Source: Lachnospiraceae bacterium (GTDB taxonomy: Bacteria > Bacillota > Clostridia > Lachnospirales > Lachnospiraceae). From it: a DNA stretch of 64,000 nt. A program made the translations under genes and the position numbers. The number at the start of each line of letters is the position of its first letter. Within the stretch, counting starts at the first letter, position 1. The DNA lies in NCBI GenBank assembly GCA_022793065.1, contig JAAWCE010000041.1, forward strand, positions 1-64,000. Reading direction: 5' to 3'. This document shows positions 62,046 through 64,000 of this stretch, one piece after another. The notes beneath the pieces are model-generated. The model worked only from the letters and a program-made list of their open reading frames with translations. It made no database searches and was not told the origin of the DNA.

Positions 62046-63842
62046 TTACATTTGGGTATAGTAGTGAGACTGGACTTCAAACATATGCGCGTAACTTCCG
62101 CCCAGGGCCATTAATTCATCATGGGTACCTTCTTCTGTGACTTTTCCATGTTCCATGAAAAGGATTCTGTCGGAGAATTTGGTGCTGGCAAGGCGGTGGG
62201 AGATGAACAGGGAGGTTCTTCCCTGGCTGATGTCCACATATTCCTGATAAATCTCACTTTCCGCAATGGGGTCCAGAGCGGAGGTTGGTTCGTCCAGAAT
62301 CAGTATATTTCCGTTTTTATATAATGCCCTGGCCAATAGAAATCTCTGCAGTTGTCCGCCTGAAAGTGTCAAACCGTCTTCAAAGCTAGTGTTGGTCATG
62401 AACGTATCCAACCCCACGCCTTTTTCACGAAAAACGGATTCCAGGCCGGCTTGTCTGAGGGCGGACCAGGCTTTATCTTCATCAGTTTCGGAAAGACGCC
62501 GATAGGAGAGATTGCAGCCTACCGGATAGGGCAATACGGTACTTTCCTGGAAAACTACGGAAAATAGATGGTAGAGTTCCTTCTTCGGTAATGTTGCGAT
62601 ATCAATCCCGTTAATCAATATCTTTCCTTCATCCGGTTCATACAGTCCGCACAGCAGCTTAACCAATGTGGTTTTTCCGGCACCGTTTGTTCCCAGGAGC
62701 GCGACCTTTTCACCTGGGTGTATTTTTAAGTTAAAGTGTTCATATACTTTTTGGTCTCCGTAGGAAAAACTTACATCCAGAAATTCAATTTCCGCAGGCT
62801 GCTTTAACAAATCCGGCGGAATTTCCCCTTCGGTATGGATTTCCGGCAATTCCATATGTGCGCGGAAATAGGAAGCTTTCACATTCTGCAGTTTCAGAGA
62901 GGAACAAATGCTGACGATTTTGGTTACAAAGTCTGAAAAACCTGTAATGGCGCCGAAATATACCAGAAAGCCGGCCATGGAGATTTCTCCTTGCAACACC
63001 GCGTAAATCAGGTATCCATAAGCCAGGCCGTTCCGCAGTAAAGTTAAGGTTTGCTGCATGAAATCCGTCAGAATTCGTTTGCGGTTGTTTTTCTTTTCTA
63101 ATTGCAGCCGTTTATGAAATATACTTTTGCGGAATGTCATAAGCCAGTGATTCATGGAAAAGACACGAATATCCTTGGCCATTTGAGTATTCTGAAATGT
63201 TTTGTTCAGGTAATCAATTTCCCGGTTTGACTGGGCAAACTGCTCCTTGAGGGATAGTTCCCAGTAATTGCGAAGGCGGAGAATCCCATAATTTATTATG
63301 GATAAAACAAGCATAAGCAGTATCATCCATGGGCTTAGAATACTCAAAACGGTAGAATATAGGAAAAAGCAAATCAAGTGTGCCGTTAATTCCCGTGGAA
63401 GCCGCAGCATTTGATAGTTGAATCCACTGTCCCCTTGCAGCATATTTTGATAAGCGTGTCTTGATATCTTTTTTTCTTCGCCGTATTCTACATATTTATA
63501 AAGGCATTTGGTGCCTTTCAGCACTGCGTCGCCGATCAATAACACTCGGAGCGTATTTTCCCAGAAATATGTTTTCCATGTAAATTGTTTTACGATGGAA
63601 TGAAAGAGTAGCAGTATCAATCCTGCGGCGGCAATGATGCCCAGACCTTTGATTAAATTTCCCTGTTCCGCCATTTGGAGTACGATTCCAGGCATTAGAA
63701 TATCAAAGAAGGGCAGCAGACTGTCGCCGGCAAAAAGGATTAGGTGATAAAGCGCTAATTGAGGGTATTCTCTGTAAGCATATTTATAAAAATACACAAT
63801 ATTAGAGAGTATGGGGTAGTGTGGCTGTGAATCCGTGTTCAT
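62046..63842 (-). CDS. ABC exporter half-transporter (membrane plus ATPase), subunit A
   Basis: A 598-residue fusion. The membrane domain spans about 20-330. The ATPase domain (about 355-595) has Walker A GTNGAGKTT, signature LSGGQLQRFLLARA, Walker B ILILDEPTSALDP and FISHRLAS. In both subunits a Glu or Asp position after Walker B reads P-T, as expected (DEPT). First gene of the two-gene operon; AAAGGAG lies 11 bases before the ATG. No precursor peptide or processing enzyme gene is seen nearby. Confidence 0.93.
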   Translation of the reverse strand: MNTDSQPHYPILSNIVYFYKYAYREYPQLALYHLILFAGDSLLPFFDILMPGIVLQMAEQGNLIKGLGIIAAAGLILLLFHSIVKQFTWKTYFWENTLRVLLIGDAVLKGTKCLYKYVEYGEEKKISRHAYQNMLQGDSGFNYQMLRLPRELTAHLICFFLYSTVLSILSPWMILLMLVLSIINYGILRLRNYWELSLKEQFAQSNREIDYLNKTFQNTQMAKDIRVFSMNHWLMTFRKSIFHKRLQLEKKNNRKRILTDFMQQTLTLLRNGLAYGYLIYAVLQGEISMAGFLVYFGAITGFSDFVTKIVSICSSLKLQNVKASYFRAHMELPEIHTEGEIPPDLLKQPAEIEFLDVSFSYGDQKVYEHFNLKIHPGEKVALLGTNGAGKTTLVKLLCGLYEPDEGKILINGIDIATLPKKELYHLFSVVFQESTVLPYPVGCNLSYRRLSETDEDKAWSALRQAGLESVFREKGVGLDTFMTNTSFEDGLTLSGGQLQRFLLARALYKNGNILILDEPTSALDPIAESEIYQEYVDISQGRTSLFISHRLASTKFSDRILFMEHGKVTEEGTHDELMALGGSYAHMFEVQSHYYTQM

Positions 63843-63875
63843 TATAGTAAGACTCCTTTCTCTGGTGATGGGAGT

Positions 63876-63894
63876 ATTATAAGCTTACATGTAA
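63876..63894 (-). promoter_or_regulatory. -10 box with adjoining palindrome before the exporter operon
   Basis: On the minus strand TATAAT (63881-63876) lies just after the ten-base palindrome TTACATGTAA (63885-63894). The palindrome would sit in the promoter spacer and is a candidate operator. Confidence 0.45.
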
Positions 63895-63932
63895 AAAAAG
63901 GAGCCATTTTGACATCAACGGTTCCTTTTTTT
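63893..63932. terminator. Bidirectional terminator at the window's right end
   Basis: AAAAAAAGGAGCC (63893-63905) pairs with GGTTCCTTTTTTT (63920-63932) with one G-U pair. It probably ends a transcript entering from the right. The last 68 bases of the window show nothing further. Confidence 0.8.
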
Positions 63933-64000
63933 ACACCAGTGGTATCAGTTTTGTCGGTTAGTTTAAAGAGGCAGTAAGATTTCTGTGGCAAAGACATTGC

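Overview
The window looks like chromosomal DNA of a spore-forming gut Clostridium-type Firmicute, most likely a Lachnospiraceae member. This rests on strong AGGAGG ribosome sites, moderate GC, a SpoVAF/GerA-type germination protein, a YtaF-like sporulation membrane protein, a domain-permuted GH3 beta-glucosidase of the Ruminococcus/Butyrivibrio type, and Lachnospiraceae-type small proteins (TSCPD, DUF3048, DUF3810). Species cannot be fixed from sequence alone.

Layout. 0.3-2.6 kb: an ABC ATPase with two membrane proteins. 2.6-6.7 kb: a secreted, membrane-anchored 5'-nucleotidase diverging from a Cache-domain chemoreceptor. 7.0-12.0 kb: convergent GH3 and GH78 glycosidases. 12.6-20.5 kb: LytR-CpsA-Psr protein, small membrane protein, Fe-S aldo/keto reductase, AraC regulator, EamA protein, DUF3048 lipoprotein and DUF3810 protein. 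20.6-20.8 kb: tRNA-Phe and tRNA-Gly(TCC). 20.9-35 kb: a compact contractile phage-tail locus (PBSX/diffocin-like order) behind a divergent repressor/ImmA pair with repeated operators. It has sheath, tube, frameshifted chaperone, tape measure, hub, baseplate and fibre genes, but no recognisable capsid, terminase, integrase, holin or endolysin. 35-40 kb: an unknown protein and a large DUF4132 protein, then tRNA-Gly(GCC). 40.4-50.8 kb: germination and sporulation membrane proteins, a deacetylase, YwlG-like protein, MurG, TSCPD protein, glucose-6-phosphate isomerase, a 2-hydroxyacid dehydrogenase and GtrA. 51-54.7 kb: ECF sigma factor, membrane protein and ABC transporter. 55-64 kb: Pfs-LuxS (autoinducer-2 route), small protein, AAA ATPase, soluble chemoreceptor with a FIST sensor, and a pair of ABC exporter half-transporters.

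Two things stand out. First, a family of modular, strongly structured leader elements (types A and B, joined by a short C linker) recurs in the window. Each copy or tandem group ends directly before the ribosome site of an unrelated gene, always in the gene's orientation. Copies show compensatory base changes, so they are probably functional RNA leaders. Second, the headless contractile tail locus carries a canonical A_AAA_AAC -1 frameshift site, an operator lying inside its main promoter, an AT-rich (swapped-looking) fibre tip, and an antisense-oriented 35-residue cationic peptide gene with an excellent ribosome site just after the fibre.
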